Of a DNA stretch of 64,000 bases, positions 1 to 8,801 are shown piece after piece. The stretch is from positions 1 through 64,000 of the forward strand of contig NZ_BAABJH010000002.1 of the NCBI RefSeq assembly GCF_039543205.1. The letters are read 5' to 3'. How positions within the stretch are numbered: position 1 is the first letter of the stretch; each line of letters begins with the position of its first letter. This DNA comes from Flaviramulus_B aquimarinus. GTDB taxonomy: Bacteria > Bacteroidota > Bacteroidia > Flavobacteriales > Flavobacteriaceae. The notes beneath the pieces were generated by a model. It was not told where the DNA came from and made no database searches. It saw only the letters and a list, made by a program, of their open reading frames with translations. Position numbers and translations under genes: made by a program.

Positions 1-94
1 CTACCTATTTGAAACATAAAAAAACCACTGCAGAAAAACAGACCTTAATCCTAGGAAGGGGAAACCCATAATAAAAATTACACCTACTTAAATA

Positions 95-2095
95 TTATAA
101 AAAGAAATTCCAAACAACACCAAAACGTACTGTGAAATCTCGATATGGATTGTGTGGTGCCGAATAGTAGTTATAGCCTGTAAATGATGAATTGAAATGT
201 TCTGCTTTTAAATAGATACGTGTTTGGCGGATTTTTGCATTTATAAAGAAATCTAAACGCGGGAAGTCTCCAAATTCCCTATCATTTTGCACATAGAATT
301 CTGCCAATAATGGATTATAAGCATTCATATAATACTTAGTAAAGTAATTAAAGGTTATTCCTGTTTGGAGATATAATGCTTTTTTGAATATATGATTGGA
401 ATAATACAAGGTGTTTCTGGTTGTAAACTCGGGAACATTTAATGTGTTATTTTCATCATCTACTGTTTGATAGAGCACGGTATTATTGAGTGCTAAATTC
501 CCAAACTTGATTTCGTTTTCTAATTTAAACCTTAAATAGTTAATTGTTTTATTATTTTGGAAAGGCTGAACTTGCAGTGTAGTTTCATGTCTTTTAAAAT
601 ACACATAGTCATTTATAGTATTAAAGTCTGCCGTTAACTTGACGTACTCTTTATATTGCACCTTAAGTGCGAGTTGCTGGGTTTCGATATTATTAAAATT
701 ATTCTGCCAATTATAATTCAAATAATTATTTTGATACAATAGGGTATTGTAATTTGGCACTTTAGAGCTATGATTGATGGATACTGTTGCCCCAATTTCA
801 TCATTCAATTTAAATATGACATGTGCTTTAAGGAAATTACCATCAAATTCGCCCGATATATTGACTCCTAATTCACCTTGCAAGTCAAAGCCTTTATAGC
901 GTTTATGATATTTACCTCCTGCCGCAAAGATATTACCTTTTAACCTATTCGTTATAGTGTTTCCGTTTAGAATCACCAACTTATCATATCCATAATTATA
1001 ATTGTTGTTACTGATGTTAAACTGAAAATTACCTAATACATTATTAAAGTAATCGACCTGTACTTGATTATAAAAATTCTCTAATGTGGCTCTATCTTGC
1101 AAACCAGAGTTTCTAAAAGCTTCTCCAAAAAAATTGGTGCTTGCTGATGTTTGATCATACTGGAAATACTTATCTTCAAATGACATAATATGCCTTACAG
1201 CCAACCTACTTTTTGAGGTTGAGTCATTTAATGTTTGTGGAAGATATTTCTCAACAACTTTATTAAACACCTTATAGTTATGATCTAAATGAAAACGTTT
1301 CCCTTTTAATATACTTTCTGCGTTTTCAAAATTTACCTCTAAAATAGAACGATCTAAAAATTCTTCTTCTCCAGATTCGAAAAGTTCAACTTGATCATCT
1401 TGAAGCCCACCATTTTCTTGATTTAATAGATCTTGCATGACAATATGCCCTCTAACATTATAACGATCATTTTTGGTTCTATAATTTGATGTTACTCTAA
1501 AGTTACCAGTACTTGTTAATATGTGTTGGTATTTTCCTAAAGAACGTAAGCCTTTATAGGCTACTGAAAAATTAAACCGAGGTGATGTATTTACGGTAAA
1601 AAACGAGTCAGCCAGCTGTCCTTGCTCAAAGGCTGTTTTAAAAAAAAGTTCGGTTAATGGTGTTGGTACGCGATAATAATTTATATCTTCAATTTCCATA
1701 TAATTGAAATGTCTGGCTTGTGCAGCAAAACCAGGCATTAGGCTTGTACTTTCAAAACTATAGGTTAAACTATTATAGGTTTGCCCCAGGTTTGAAAATG
1801 GTATTAAACCAAAATCATCTTTTCGCAAATAATTGAATTTATAATCTTTTTGTATGGTTAATGTGGTGTCTACATAAGTCGTATCGTTTTTATGTGATAT
1901 GATTAGATAGTCTTCTATTTTGGCTTTAGGGTTTTTTAAGTTTTTAATACTCGTACTAATTTTTGAACTTGTACTTAAACTATCTTGTGTTACTGAAGAT
2001 CTATTTGTAATAGGCGAAGGTCTATCGGGGTTTATTTGTGCAACAATACTATTTGTTAAAAAAAGAAACAGGCATGTTAATAGTATTTTATTCAT
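95..2095 (-). CDS. Putative outer-membrane porin (Porin_10-like)
   Basis: Encodes about 666 residues with a signal peptide (MNKILLTCLFLFLTNSIVAQ). A Ser/Thr-rich linker of some 50 residues follows, then a long series of alternating aromatic and polar strands typical of a large outer-membrane beta-barrel. It ends in an aromatic C-terminus (VRFGVVWNFFL), as expected for BAM-dependent barrels. Length and style match the Bacteroidota putative porin family (Porin_10); the transported substrate is unknown. The reading frame is open upstream to 2206, but the signal peptide only makes sense from the ATG at 2095. Transcribed divergently from rnhB. Family call is by resemblance, not by search. Confidence 0.8.
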   Translation of the reverse strand: MNKILLTCLFLFLTNSIVAQINPDRPSPITNRSSVTQDSLSTSSKISTSIKNLKNPKAKIEDYLIISHKNDTTYVDTTLTIQKDYKFNYLRKDDFGLIPFSNLGQTYNSLTYSFESTSLMPGFAAQARHFNYMEIEDINYYRVPTPLTELFFKTAFEQGQLADSFFTVNTSPRFNFSVAYKGLRSLGKYQHILTSTGNFRVTSNYRTKNDRYNVRGHIVMQDLLNQENGGLQDDQVELFESGEEEFLDRSILEVNFENAESILKGKRFHLDHNYKVFNKVVEKYLPQTLNDSTSKSRLAVRHIMSFEDKYFQYDQTSASTNFFGEAFRNSGLQDRATLENFYNQVQVDYFNNVLGNFQFNISNNNYNYGYDKLVILNGNTITNRLKGNIFAAGGKYHKRYKGFDLQGELGVNISGEFDGNFLKAHVIFKLNDEIGATVSINHSSKVPNYNTLLYQNNYLNYNWQNNFNNIETQQLALKVQYKEYVKLTADFNTINDYVYFKRHETTLQVQPFQNNKTINYLRFKLENEIKFGNLALNNTVLYQTVDDENNTLNVPEFTTRNTLYYSNHIFKKALYLQTGITFNYFTKYYMNAYNPLLAEFYVQNDREFGDFPRLDFFINAKIRQTRIYLKAEHFNSSFTGYNYYSAPHNPYRDFTVRFGVVWNFFL

Positions 2096-2586
2096 CTGTT
2101 TATTTCTGTTTCCTTTTTTAGGTTTTGATGCTTTTCTCATATTAAGCTTATAACAAATAACAAATTTTAGTTTATGGTATTTGGCAACTCTTTTTTTACG
2201 AAGCAAAAGTAATTATTTGAACGTAAAGTGCGAGTAAATATTTTAAATAAAGAAAGCCAGCTAATATTGCTGGCTTTCTTTTAAATATTAATCATCTTGT
2301 TTAAATGATGAATTGAGAATATTTATTTTGAGTTAGTCAGTTACAAACATCTATATATTATATTTAAAAAACAAAGAATTGCAAGAAAAAAAATTAAGAC
2401 TAGATAAATTCTAGTTTTTTAAGATTATTAAATCAATAAAATATACGCTATTTAATATATTATTTTTTAAAGCGTTTACTCAAAACAGGTTTTTAGTTCG
2501 GGTTATTATAAAAAACAGAGTAAACATATTATATAGGTATCGCAATTCTATTGCTATAATTCTAGATTTATCGATATTTTTGCTTT
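2096..2586. other. AT-rich divergent intergenic region
   Basis: Nearly 500 bases between two divergent starts. Apart from the hairpin at 2250-2280 I see no open frame longer than about 15 codons, no tRNA-like fold and no recognisable riboswitch. The part from about 2330 to 2580 is very AT-rich and probably carries the rnhB promoter, but I could not fix a TAnnTTTG box there. Confidence 0.4.
2250..2280. terminator. Orphan terminator-like hairpin
   Basis: Perfect 12-bp stem (aagaaagccagc / gctggctttctt) with a 7-base loop, followed on the plus strand by a short T-rich stretch. It resembles an intrinsic terminator but sits between two divergent genes, so it is downstream of neither. It may end a short leader or small RNA, or be left over from a lost gene. 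Confidence 0.5.
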
Positions 2587-3186
2587 ATGTTATTATTAAA
2601 TCATTCAAGTTCTATATTGGAATGTGGCACAGATGAAGCTGGACGTGGCTGCATTGCAGGGCCTGTAACAGCTGCTGCTGTTATTCTTCCAAAAAAATTC
2701 AAAAATTTAATTTTAAATGATTCGAAGCAACTCAGTGAAAAAAAACGTGATATTTTAAAGCCTATTATTGAATACCAAGCTTTGTGTTTTGGGGTTGCTC
2801 ATGTATTTCAAGAAGACATTGATAAAATCAATATTTTAAATGCTTCTATTTTAGCCATGCACCTTTCTATTGACAAATTAAAACCCATACCTAAATTTAT
2901 AATTGTTGATGGTAATAAATTTAAACCCTATAAAGATATTCCTTTTGAAACCATTATTAAAGGGGACTCTAAATATTTAAGTATTGCTGCAGCTTCCGTT
3001 TTGGCAAAAACGCACCGCGACCTATATATGCATAGCATTCACAAAGAATTCCCTATGTATAACTGGAAACAAAACAAAGGTTATCCTACTAAAGAGCATC
3101 GGGCTGCTATAAAAAAATATGGTATAACTAAATACCACAGAAAATCGTTTAGATTATTACCTAAACAATTAAAGTTAAACCTATAA
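2587..3186 (+). CDS. rnhB: Ribonuclease HII
   Basis: Cleaves the RNA strand of RNA-DNA hybrids and removes misincorporated ribonucleotides; cytoplasmic and metal-dependent. The 199 residues match the usual bacterial length. The signature DEAGRG is at residues 16-21 with catalytic Asp16 and Glu17. The third acidic residue is Asp108 in IIVDGN, and the conserved SVLAKTHRD segment lies near residue 140. The C-terminus has the basic YHRKSFR stretch seen in the family. The ATG at 2587 places the signature at the usual distance from the start. Transcribed alone or with the downstream lipoprotein gene, although an inverted repeat separates them. Confidence 0.95.
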   Translation: MLLLNHSSSILECGTDEAGRGCIAGPVTAAAVILPKKFKNLILNDSKQLSEKKRDILKPIIEYQALCFGVAHVFQEDIDKINILNASILAMHLSIDKLKPIPKFIIVDGNKFKPYKDIPFETIIKGDSKYLSIAAASVLAKTHRDLYMHSIHKEFPMYNWKQNKGYPTKEHRAAIKKYGITKYHRKSFRLLPKQLKLNL

Positions 3187-3292
3187 TACCATTTCAACTT
3201 AAAAACAACCCTAAAAATTGTTCTTTTCTGTTTATACTTCAAAATAAAAATTACTGCTTTTTATTTGAGAGCTTTTTAAGTTGAAATGGTAT
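3186..3292. repeat. Perfect 20-bp inverted repeat, MITE-like
   Basis: The arm at 3186-3205 (starting ataccatttcaactt) is exactly reverse-complementary to 3273-3292, with a 67-base AT-rich spacer. Total length is 107 bases, directly after the rnhB stop. The loop is too long for an ordinary terminator. No clear target-site duplication and no second copy were found in the window. It could be a small non-autonomous element or an intergenic repeat. It also overlaps a spurious upstream ATG of the next gene. Confidence 0.7.
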
Positions 3293-3325
3293 AAGTTTTT
3301 ATATTTACAGAAATTTATTAAATCC

Positions 3326-5758
3326 ATGAGGTTCTTTTGCTTTTCCCTTCTACTTATTTCCTTTTTTAGTTGTTCTAATACGAAATCTAGCCGAACCACA
3401 CTTATTGATTTTGTTCCAGAAAATGCATCAATAATCATAAAAACATCTAATCTTGAGAGTTTAAAAAGCAGTATAAATAATAGTGATTTTCTACAAAGAC
3501 TTTCCAAAAACAATACATATAAAAATTTAGAAAACAAGCTAAAACCCTTATCTTATATAAATCCTTTAGGTGAAATTTTAATTTGCTTTTCTGAAGATTT
3601 AAATGACAGCGTTCAGTATTCCATAATTACAAAATATAATGAAGGCCTTCTTACAACGGATTCTTTACCAAATTTCATAAAAGAAACACTTAACTATAAA
3701 AACAAAACGATTACAAAATCTACAATCAACAAGCATATATTCTATAGTACATTAATTGACAGCACCTTTTTTGCTTCGTCTTCAAAGACTATTATCAACA
3801 ATCTGTTTGATAATTCAAATAAACACCAAAAATTAAATAAGATATACAATACCACTAGTCATGACAAAACATTTTCCGTTGTTTTAAAACCTAATAACAC
3901 TTTTGTAAAATCTTTTTTTATTGAAGATTCGCTTTCGCTAAAAATGTTTACAAATTACATAGCTGCTGATGTTGAAATAAACCAAAATGAGTTTTACTTT
4001 AATGGTATTACAAAAGCTACAGATTCTACAAAAAGCTTAATTAATATTTTTAAAAATACCATACCACAGGATACTCAAATTCAAAATATAACACCATCTA
4101 ATAGTGATGGCTTTATGAGTTTTACTTTTGACAACTTTAAAACTATTGAAACAAATTTAATGACGTTCAACAAAAAAGATTCTATAACTAATACCACCAC
4201 GGTTTTTGATGATATTATTGAAATTGGTGTTATCTATGAAGGTAATGACCGCGCTATCGTTTTAAACTCAACTGATGTTATTGCCACCAAAGACGCCCTT
4301 TTAAATGAACAAAACGTTATTAAAACATATCGTGAAACTGATATTTTTAGCTTTAACCAACCAGTAGTATTTGCAAAAACGTTTAACCCTTTAATAACAT
4401 ATAATAGCGCAAACATGTATTGTGTTTTAGACAATTTTTTTGTGTTTTCTGATCATTTAGAAATGCTTCAAAATATTATTGTTAACTATCAAAACAAAAC
4501 CACTATTTCTGATAAAAGTTACTTTAAAGACATAAAAGAAAAACTAAGTAACGCTGCTTCGCTTACGCAAGTTGTTAGTCCTTCAACTTTAAAATCTATA
4601 TTAAATAAAAACCTTAAAGAAAAGCAAATTTACAAACTAACAAATTACAATGCCTCTGCTATTCAATTTGTTTACGATAATAATTTTGCCCACATAAATG
4701 GTATTATAAAAAAGAGTAAAACCAGAGCATCTACAAATTCTGTTTCAGAAGAATTGAATATAAAACTAGATAAAGCACTTTTAAATGACCCCCAATTTGT
4801 AAAAAACCATATTACTAAACAGAAAGAAATCGTGGTTCAAGACATAAACAATAATCTATACTTAATTTCCAATAAAGGAAAAATTCTATGGAAAAAACAA
4901 TTGCAAGGCTCCGTTTTAGGACGTATTAAACAAATTGACATCTATAAAAACGGTAGGCTTCAACTTGCTTTTGCAACCCCGAGTAGAGTTTATGTGATTG
5001 ATAGAAACGGAAAGAATGTAGGACCTTTTCCAGCAAAATTCAATGACGAAATTACAGAACCATTAGCGGTTTTTGATTATGATAAGCGAAAAAACTATAG
5101 ATTATTAGTTACTCAAGGTAAAAACCTTTTAATGTATAATGTAAAAGCTAAAATTGTGAAAGGTTTTTTATTTAAATCTGCTAACAGCCGTATTGTTTGC
5201 CAGCCAAAGCATTTTAGAATGGGAAGCAAAGACTATATTGCTTTTAAAACCCAAAACAAGTTTTACATTCTGGATAGAACTGGTAAAACCAGAGTGACGC
5301 CAAAAACATCAAACAACTACTCCAACCAACCTGTTTTCCTTTATAAAAATACTTTTACAACAACAACCTTAACTGGTAATTTAGTATCTATTGATACTAG
5401 AGGAAACGTCACAACAAAAAACTTAAATCTTTCTGAGAAACACAATATTGAAACGACAAGCAAAACCCTTGTTACCCAAAGCGAAAACCGCCTTACCATA
5501 AAAAACAAAACGACTGAGCTAGATTTTGGTGATTACTCAAACCCCAAACTCTTTTATATTCAAGATAAAATTTATGTTTCAACCACAGATTTACAATCAC
5601 ATAAAATTTATCTCTACGATAGCCAGTCAAAATTACTTTCCAACTTTCCTGTATATGGAAGCTCTTCTATAACACTTGACAATATTGATAAAGACCGAAA
5701 TTTAGAATTTATTACTAAAGGTGAAGATAACTCCATAATACTTTATCAAATTAATTAG
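3326..5758 (+). CDS. Large lipoprotein with propeller-like C-terminal region, function unknown
   Basis: About 810 residues. It begins with MRFFCFSLLLISFFSC, a lipoprotein signal whose lipid-anchored Cys is residue 16. The N-terminal half starts with FVPENASIIIKTSNLESL, a pattern reminiscent of DUF3352-type proteins. The C-terminal half, from about residue 500, has repeated short beta units such as NNLYLISNKGKILWKK and RVYVIDRNGKNVGPFP, resembling PQQ-like or WD-type propeller blades. Envelope location is inferred. The ATG at 3326 is preferred over one at 3281 because the latter lies in the inverted repeat and would put 15 residues before the signal peptide. No function is assigned. Confidence 0.75.
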   Translation: MRFFCFSLLLISFFSCSNTKSSRTTLIDFVPENASIIIKTSNLESLKSSINNSDFLQRLSKNNTYKNLENKLKPLSYINPLGEILICFSEDLNDSVQYSIITKYNEGLLTTDSLPNFIKETLNYKNKTITKSTINKHIFYSTLIDSTFFASSSKTIINNLFDNSNKHQKLNKIYNTTSHDKTFSVVLKPNNTFVKSFFIEDSLSLKMFTNYIAADVEINQNEFYFNGITKATDSTKSLINIFKNTIPQDTQIQNITPSNSDGFMSFTFDNFKTIETNLMTFNKKDSITNTTTVFDDIIEIGVIYEGNDRAIVLNSTDVIATKDALLNEQNVIKTYRETDIFSFNQPVVFAKTFNPLITYNSANMYCVLDNFFVFSDHLEMLQNIIVNYQNKTTISDKSYFKDIKEKLSNAASLTQVVSPSTLKSILNKNLKEKQIYKLTNYNASAIQFVYDNNFAHINGIIKKSKTRASTNSVSEELNIKLDKALLNDPQFVKNHITKQKEIVVQDINNNLYLISNKGKILWKKQLQGSVLGRIKQIDIYKNGRLQLAFATPSRVYVIDRNGKNVGPFPAKFNDEITEPLAVFDYDKRKNYRLLVTQGKNLLMYNVKAKIVKGFLFKSANSRIVCQPKHFRMGSKDYIAFKTQNKFYILDRTGKTRVTPKTSNNYSNQPVFLYKNTFTTTTLTGNLVSIDTRGNVTTKNLNLSEKHNIETTSKTLVTQSENRLTIKNKTTELDFGDYSNPKLFYIQDKIYVSTTDLQSHKIYLYDSQSKLLSNFPVYGSSSITLDNIDKDRNLEFITKGEDNSIILYQIN

Positions 5759-5843
5759 GTGTTAATTTTTATTTCCAGACTTTTAACGCATTTAAAAAAA
5801 ATAATTTTTATATTTATACCAGCTATTAATCAATTCTTTACAC

Positions 5844-6017
5844 ATGAAATTTTCAAAAAATGCATTAGGCATCCTAACTTTTTGGATGGTTGCATTATTG
5901 ATAATACCACCTATTAAAGCACAAACAAAATCCTTAAAACAACCGAAAAATAACGTTGAGATTTTTAACGTTAATAATATTCTTATAACAAAAATCATAA
6001 ACCATGAGATATCCTAA
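5844..6017 (+). CDS. Small putative secreted peptide, 57 residues
   Basis: A short open frame with a convincing signal peptide: MKFSKNALG, a hydrophobic core, then IKAQ as a likely cleavage site. The mature part is only about 30 residues, basic and Asn-rich, ending NHEIS. A strong intrinsic terminator lies 60 bases downstream, and an AT-rich tatattta stretch lies just upstream, so this looks like an independent short transcription unit. No family is recognised. Confidence 0.45.
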   Translation: MKFSKNALGILTFWMVALLIIPPIKAQTKSLKQPKNNVEIFNVNNILITKIINHEIS

Positions 6018-6075
6018 ACTTACAGGTTTTAATAGATAACGGTTTTTAACCATCAAAAATAAGTCCTCGAATCTA

Positions 6076-6111
6076 GAGTGCCAAAGTGTGATGCTTTGGC
6101 GCTCTTTTTTT
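6076..6111 (+). terminator. Intrinsic terminator
   Basis: Eleven-bp stem (gagtgccaaag / ctttggcgctc, one G-T pair), 7-base loop, then seven T on the plus strand. It follows the small secreted peptide gene and insulates the next gene. Confidence 0.8.
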
Positions 6112-6166
6112 GATGTAATTTCAAGTTAATTTAATAGTATTGCATATTAATTAACGCTGTGTCCGC

Positions 6167-6228
6167 TCGAGCGCAATCGAGAGGTTCTTAAATAACAACA
6201 AATCAAAATAGGTGTCGACTGCGCTCGA
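6167..6228. repeat. Paired short palindromic repeats (REP-like)
   Basis: tcgagcgcaatcga at 6167-6180 and tcgactgcgctcga at 6215-6228 are inverted copies of one near-palindromic 14-mer, differing at one position and 34 bases apart. They are GC-rich in an AT-rich gap. This resembles dispersed intergenic repeats of Flavobacteriaceae (from general knowledge). They lie just upstream of the nucleoid-associated protein gene. Confidence 0.5.
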
Positions 6229-6251
6229 CCTAATATCTAGATAGAACAAAC

Positions 6252-7301
6252 ATGATTTCAAGAAAAAACGCCTCTATTTCTCAATTCATTATTCATAAGG
6301 TTGGTAATAAATTCAACGATACTAAAAATGCTTTTTCAAATAAGACCGTCGATTTTGATGAAGCTAGCTACGATTTAATGTTACCGTTCCTATTAAGACC
6401 TTTTGGTAGTGTGGTACAGAGTTATCGTTTTAATCATCATGCCAACATATCTCTTAACGAAATTAACAGTTACAGTGCGCAAATGTTTAATGATGAAACG
6501 GGTTTTGTTGAAATTTCAAAACATATAGTCACACATTTATATGAGCAATCCAGTTCTGCACAAATAAAAACAGGCGATGTCTTAATTGTTATGTTTGAAG
6601 GTATTGAGTTTAAAGATATAACAACCAATGCTATTGGTATTTTTAAAATTGAAAGTAAAGTTAATTTTTTCCAAACCTATTTAGAAAATAACAGTTATGA
6701 TGTTTTAGTGCAAAAAGGTATTAGCTCTAAAAAAGTAGACAAAGGTTGCTTAATTTTAAATCAATCGGATAGCGAAGGCCATATTGTTTTAAGTGTTGAT
6801 AATAATAGTTATGATGCGCAATATTGGATTAACCATTTTTTAAATATTAAATATGCCGATGATGCCAATAACCACACACAACAGTATATAGAGCTTTGTA
6901 AAGACTTTTCTACTGAAGTCTTAAAAACCAATTATGGTCCACAAGAACAAAACACATTTTTGGCAAAGACCATTGATTTTTTTAAAGAAAATGAAGTGAT
7001 AAACATAGAACGTTTTAAAGATGAATTGTTTGAAGACGATAAACACAAAAGGGAGTTCGACAACTATAAAAAAGAATTTGAAGACGAACAAAGCCTAATC
7101 ATTAGAAACCAATTTGACTTAGCAGAAGCTGTTGTAACTAAAGAAAAAAGAAAAATTAAAACGGATATTAAACTTGATACCAACATACAAATAAAACTGG
7201 ACATTGATGCGCCAGATGCTTCTGCCGAATATTTAGAACGTGGTTATGATGATGAAAAGAAAATGCACTATTACAAGGTGTTTTTCAATGCTGAAGATTA
7301 A
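6252..7301 (+). CDS. Nucleoid-associated protein, NdpA/YejK family
   Basis: 349 residues. The N-terminus (ISQFIIHKVGNKFNDTKNAF) and the motif SSAQIKTGDVLIVMFEG match the 37-kDa nucleoid-associated protein family (PF04245). These are cytoplasmic DNA-associated proteins of poorly defined role. The C-terminal third is rich in charged helices (KREFDNYKKEFEDEQ) and ends in the family-typical lysine-rich stretch followed by beta strands. Length fits the family. It is a single gene: a terminator and REP-like repeats lie upstream, and a gap with no obvious terminator lies downstream. Confidence 0.85.
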   Translation: MISRKNASISQFIIHKVGNKFNDTKNAFSNKTVDFDEASYDLMLPFLLRPFGSVVQSYRFNHHANISLNEINSYSAQMFNDETGFVEISKHIVTHLYEQSSSAQIKTGDVLIVMFEGIEFKDITTNAIGIFKIESKVNFFQTYLENNSYDVLVQKGISSKKVDKGCLILNQSDSEGHIVLSVDNNSYDAQYWINHFLNIKYADDANNHTQQYIELCKDFSTEVLKTNYGPQEQNTFLAKTIDFFKENEVINIERFKDELFEDDKHKREFDNYKKEFEDEQSLIIRNQFDLAEAVVTKEKRKIKTDIKLDTNIQIKLDIDAPDASAEYLERGYDDEKKMHYYKVFFNAED

Positions 7302-7432
7302 TAAAATTATATATCCTTTAAAAAAAATAGAATATACTTTTTTTTTAAAACCTTATTCAAATTAACTGTAAAAGCTTCGTAACTTAAAAGAAATAAACTT
7401 ACATTTGAATAAGAAATAACATCAACCAAAAC

Positions 7433-8701
7433 ATGAAAATTAATAACGCTCTATTTACAATAGCTATCTTACTTAGCATCAATACATTCTCTCAAGTATC
7501 TTTTGAAAAAGGTTATTACATCAACAACGCTGGTAAAAAAGTAAACTGTTTAATTAAAAATTTAGATTGGAAAAACAACCCAACAGATTTTGAATATAAA
7601 CTCACAGAAAATTCAGAGCCTGTAACCACTACTATTACTAACATTAAAGAGTTTAGCATTCTAGGTAAATCTAAATATATCCGACATCATGTTAAAATTG
7701 ATAAGTCACGTGAAAGTATTAATTATTTATCAATAGAAAAAGGACCTATTTTTGTTGAAGAAACTCTTTTTTTAGCAGTTTTGATAGAAGGGAAGGCTAG
7801 TTTGTTTTATTATGAAAAATCGAATTTAAAAAGATATTTTTATGAATCTGATAATCATAAACTTGAGCAATTAGTCTTTAAAAGTTATTTAACATATCCA
7901 AACTACGAAAAATACGACAAGAGTGAAGTCGCTGAGAATAACCAATACAAACAGCAGCTTTGGAGTAATTTAAAATGTAAAGCTATTTCTTTAAGCCAAA
8001 TAGAAAGGCTGAAGTACAAAAAAAGAGATTTAGTTAATTTCTTTACTAAGTATAATAATTGCGATAAATCAAACTTTACAAACTTTGAGAAATCTAAAAA
8101 ATTAAATAGAAAAAAACTTTTAAGTATATCCGTAAGACCTGGCTTAAACAATTTATCTTGTGAGTTAGATAATAACGTTACTAGTCTTTTTGATTTAGAC
8201 ACTGAATTTGATAACCAATCGAATTTTAGATTAGGAATTGAAGCTGAGATTATTATGCCTTTCAATAAAAACAAATGGGCCATAATTATTGAACCCACTT
8301 ATCAATATTTCAAAACAGATCAAGAAATAACGTATTTAATATCACCAATAGAAAATAAAAAGTCTACAGTAAACATAGATTATTCATCAATAGAAATACC
8401 AATTGGTGTTAGGCATTACATGTTTTTAAATAAAAGCTCAAAATTATTTGTTAATGCTGCATTAGTTTTTGATGCTCCAATATCAACAAAAATATCTGCA
8501 AAAAGAGAGGAAGGTGGTGAATTAATTAATTTAGACATCGTATCCAATATGAATTTAGCATTTGGTATTGGTTATAAATTCATGAACAAATTTAGTTTAG
8601 AGTTAAGATTAGGAAATAGTAGAGAGTTACTGAATGATGATCCTTCTTGGCATTCCGATTACAAAAGCACATCCTTTATTTTTGGCTATACACTCTTTTA
8701 G
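7433..8701 (+). CDS. Outer-membrane beta-barrel family protein
   Basis: 422 residues. The signal peptide is MKINNALFTIAILLSINTFSQ. Residues 22-200 form a soluble domain beginning FEKGYYINNAGKKVNCLIKN, found in Bacteroidota proteins that precede a small barrel. The C-terminal part from about residue 225 (KLLSISVRPGLNN...) shows alternating strands and ends in FIFGYTLF, typical of an outer-membrane barrel of the PorT/OmpA-like type. Function unknown. Convergent with lipB. Confidence 0.7.
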   Translation: MKINNALFTIAILLSINTFSQVSFEKGYYINNAGKKVNCLIKNLDWKNNPTDFEYKLTENSEPVTTTITNIKEFSILGKSKYIRHHVKIDKSRESINYLSIEKGPIFVEETLFLAVLIEGKASLFYYEKSNLKRYFYESDNHKLEQLVFKSYLTYPNYEKYDKSEVAENNQYKQQLWSNLKCKAISLSQIERLKYKKRDLVNFFTKYNNCDKSNFTNFEKSKKLNRKKLLSISVRPGLNNLSCELDNNVTSLFDLDTEFDNQSNFRLGIEAEIIMPFNKNKWAIIIEPTYQYFKTDQEITYLISPIENKKSTVNIDYSSIEIPIGVRHYMFLNKSSKLFVNAALVFDAPISTKISAKREEGGELINLDIVSNMNLAFGIGYKFMNKFSLELRLGNSRELLNDDPSWHSDYKSTSFIFGYTLF

Positions 8702-8801
8702 TAATGGCTTATAACTGTTCAAAAAAATAGACTTTATTTTCTATTGATAGAAATTGGTATTATTGAGCTGATGTTAAAAAAGTGACTAAAAACACTAAAA
8801 C

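Noticed and set aside
3232..3537. 101-codon frame on the minus strand over the inverted repeat and lipoprotein start
   Set aside because: It overlaps the inverted repeat and the opposite strand of a supported gene; its sequence is a complement artefact.
6167..6228. CRISPR array
   Set aside because: Two short inverted palindromes are not direct repeats with regular spacers, and no cas genes occur in the window.
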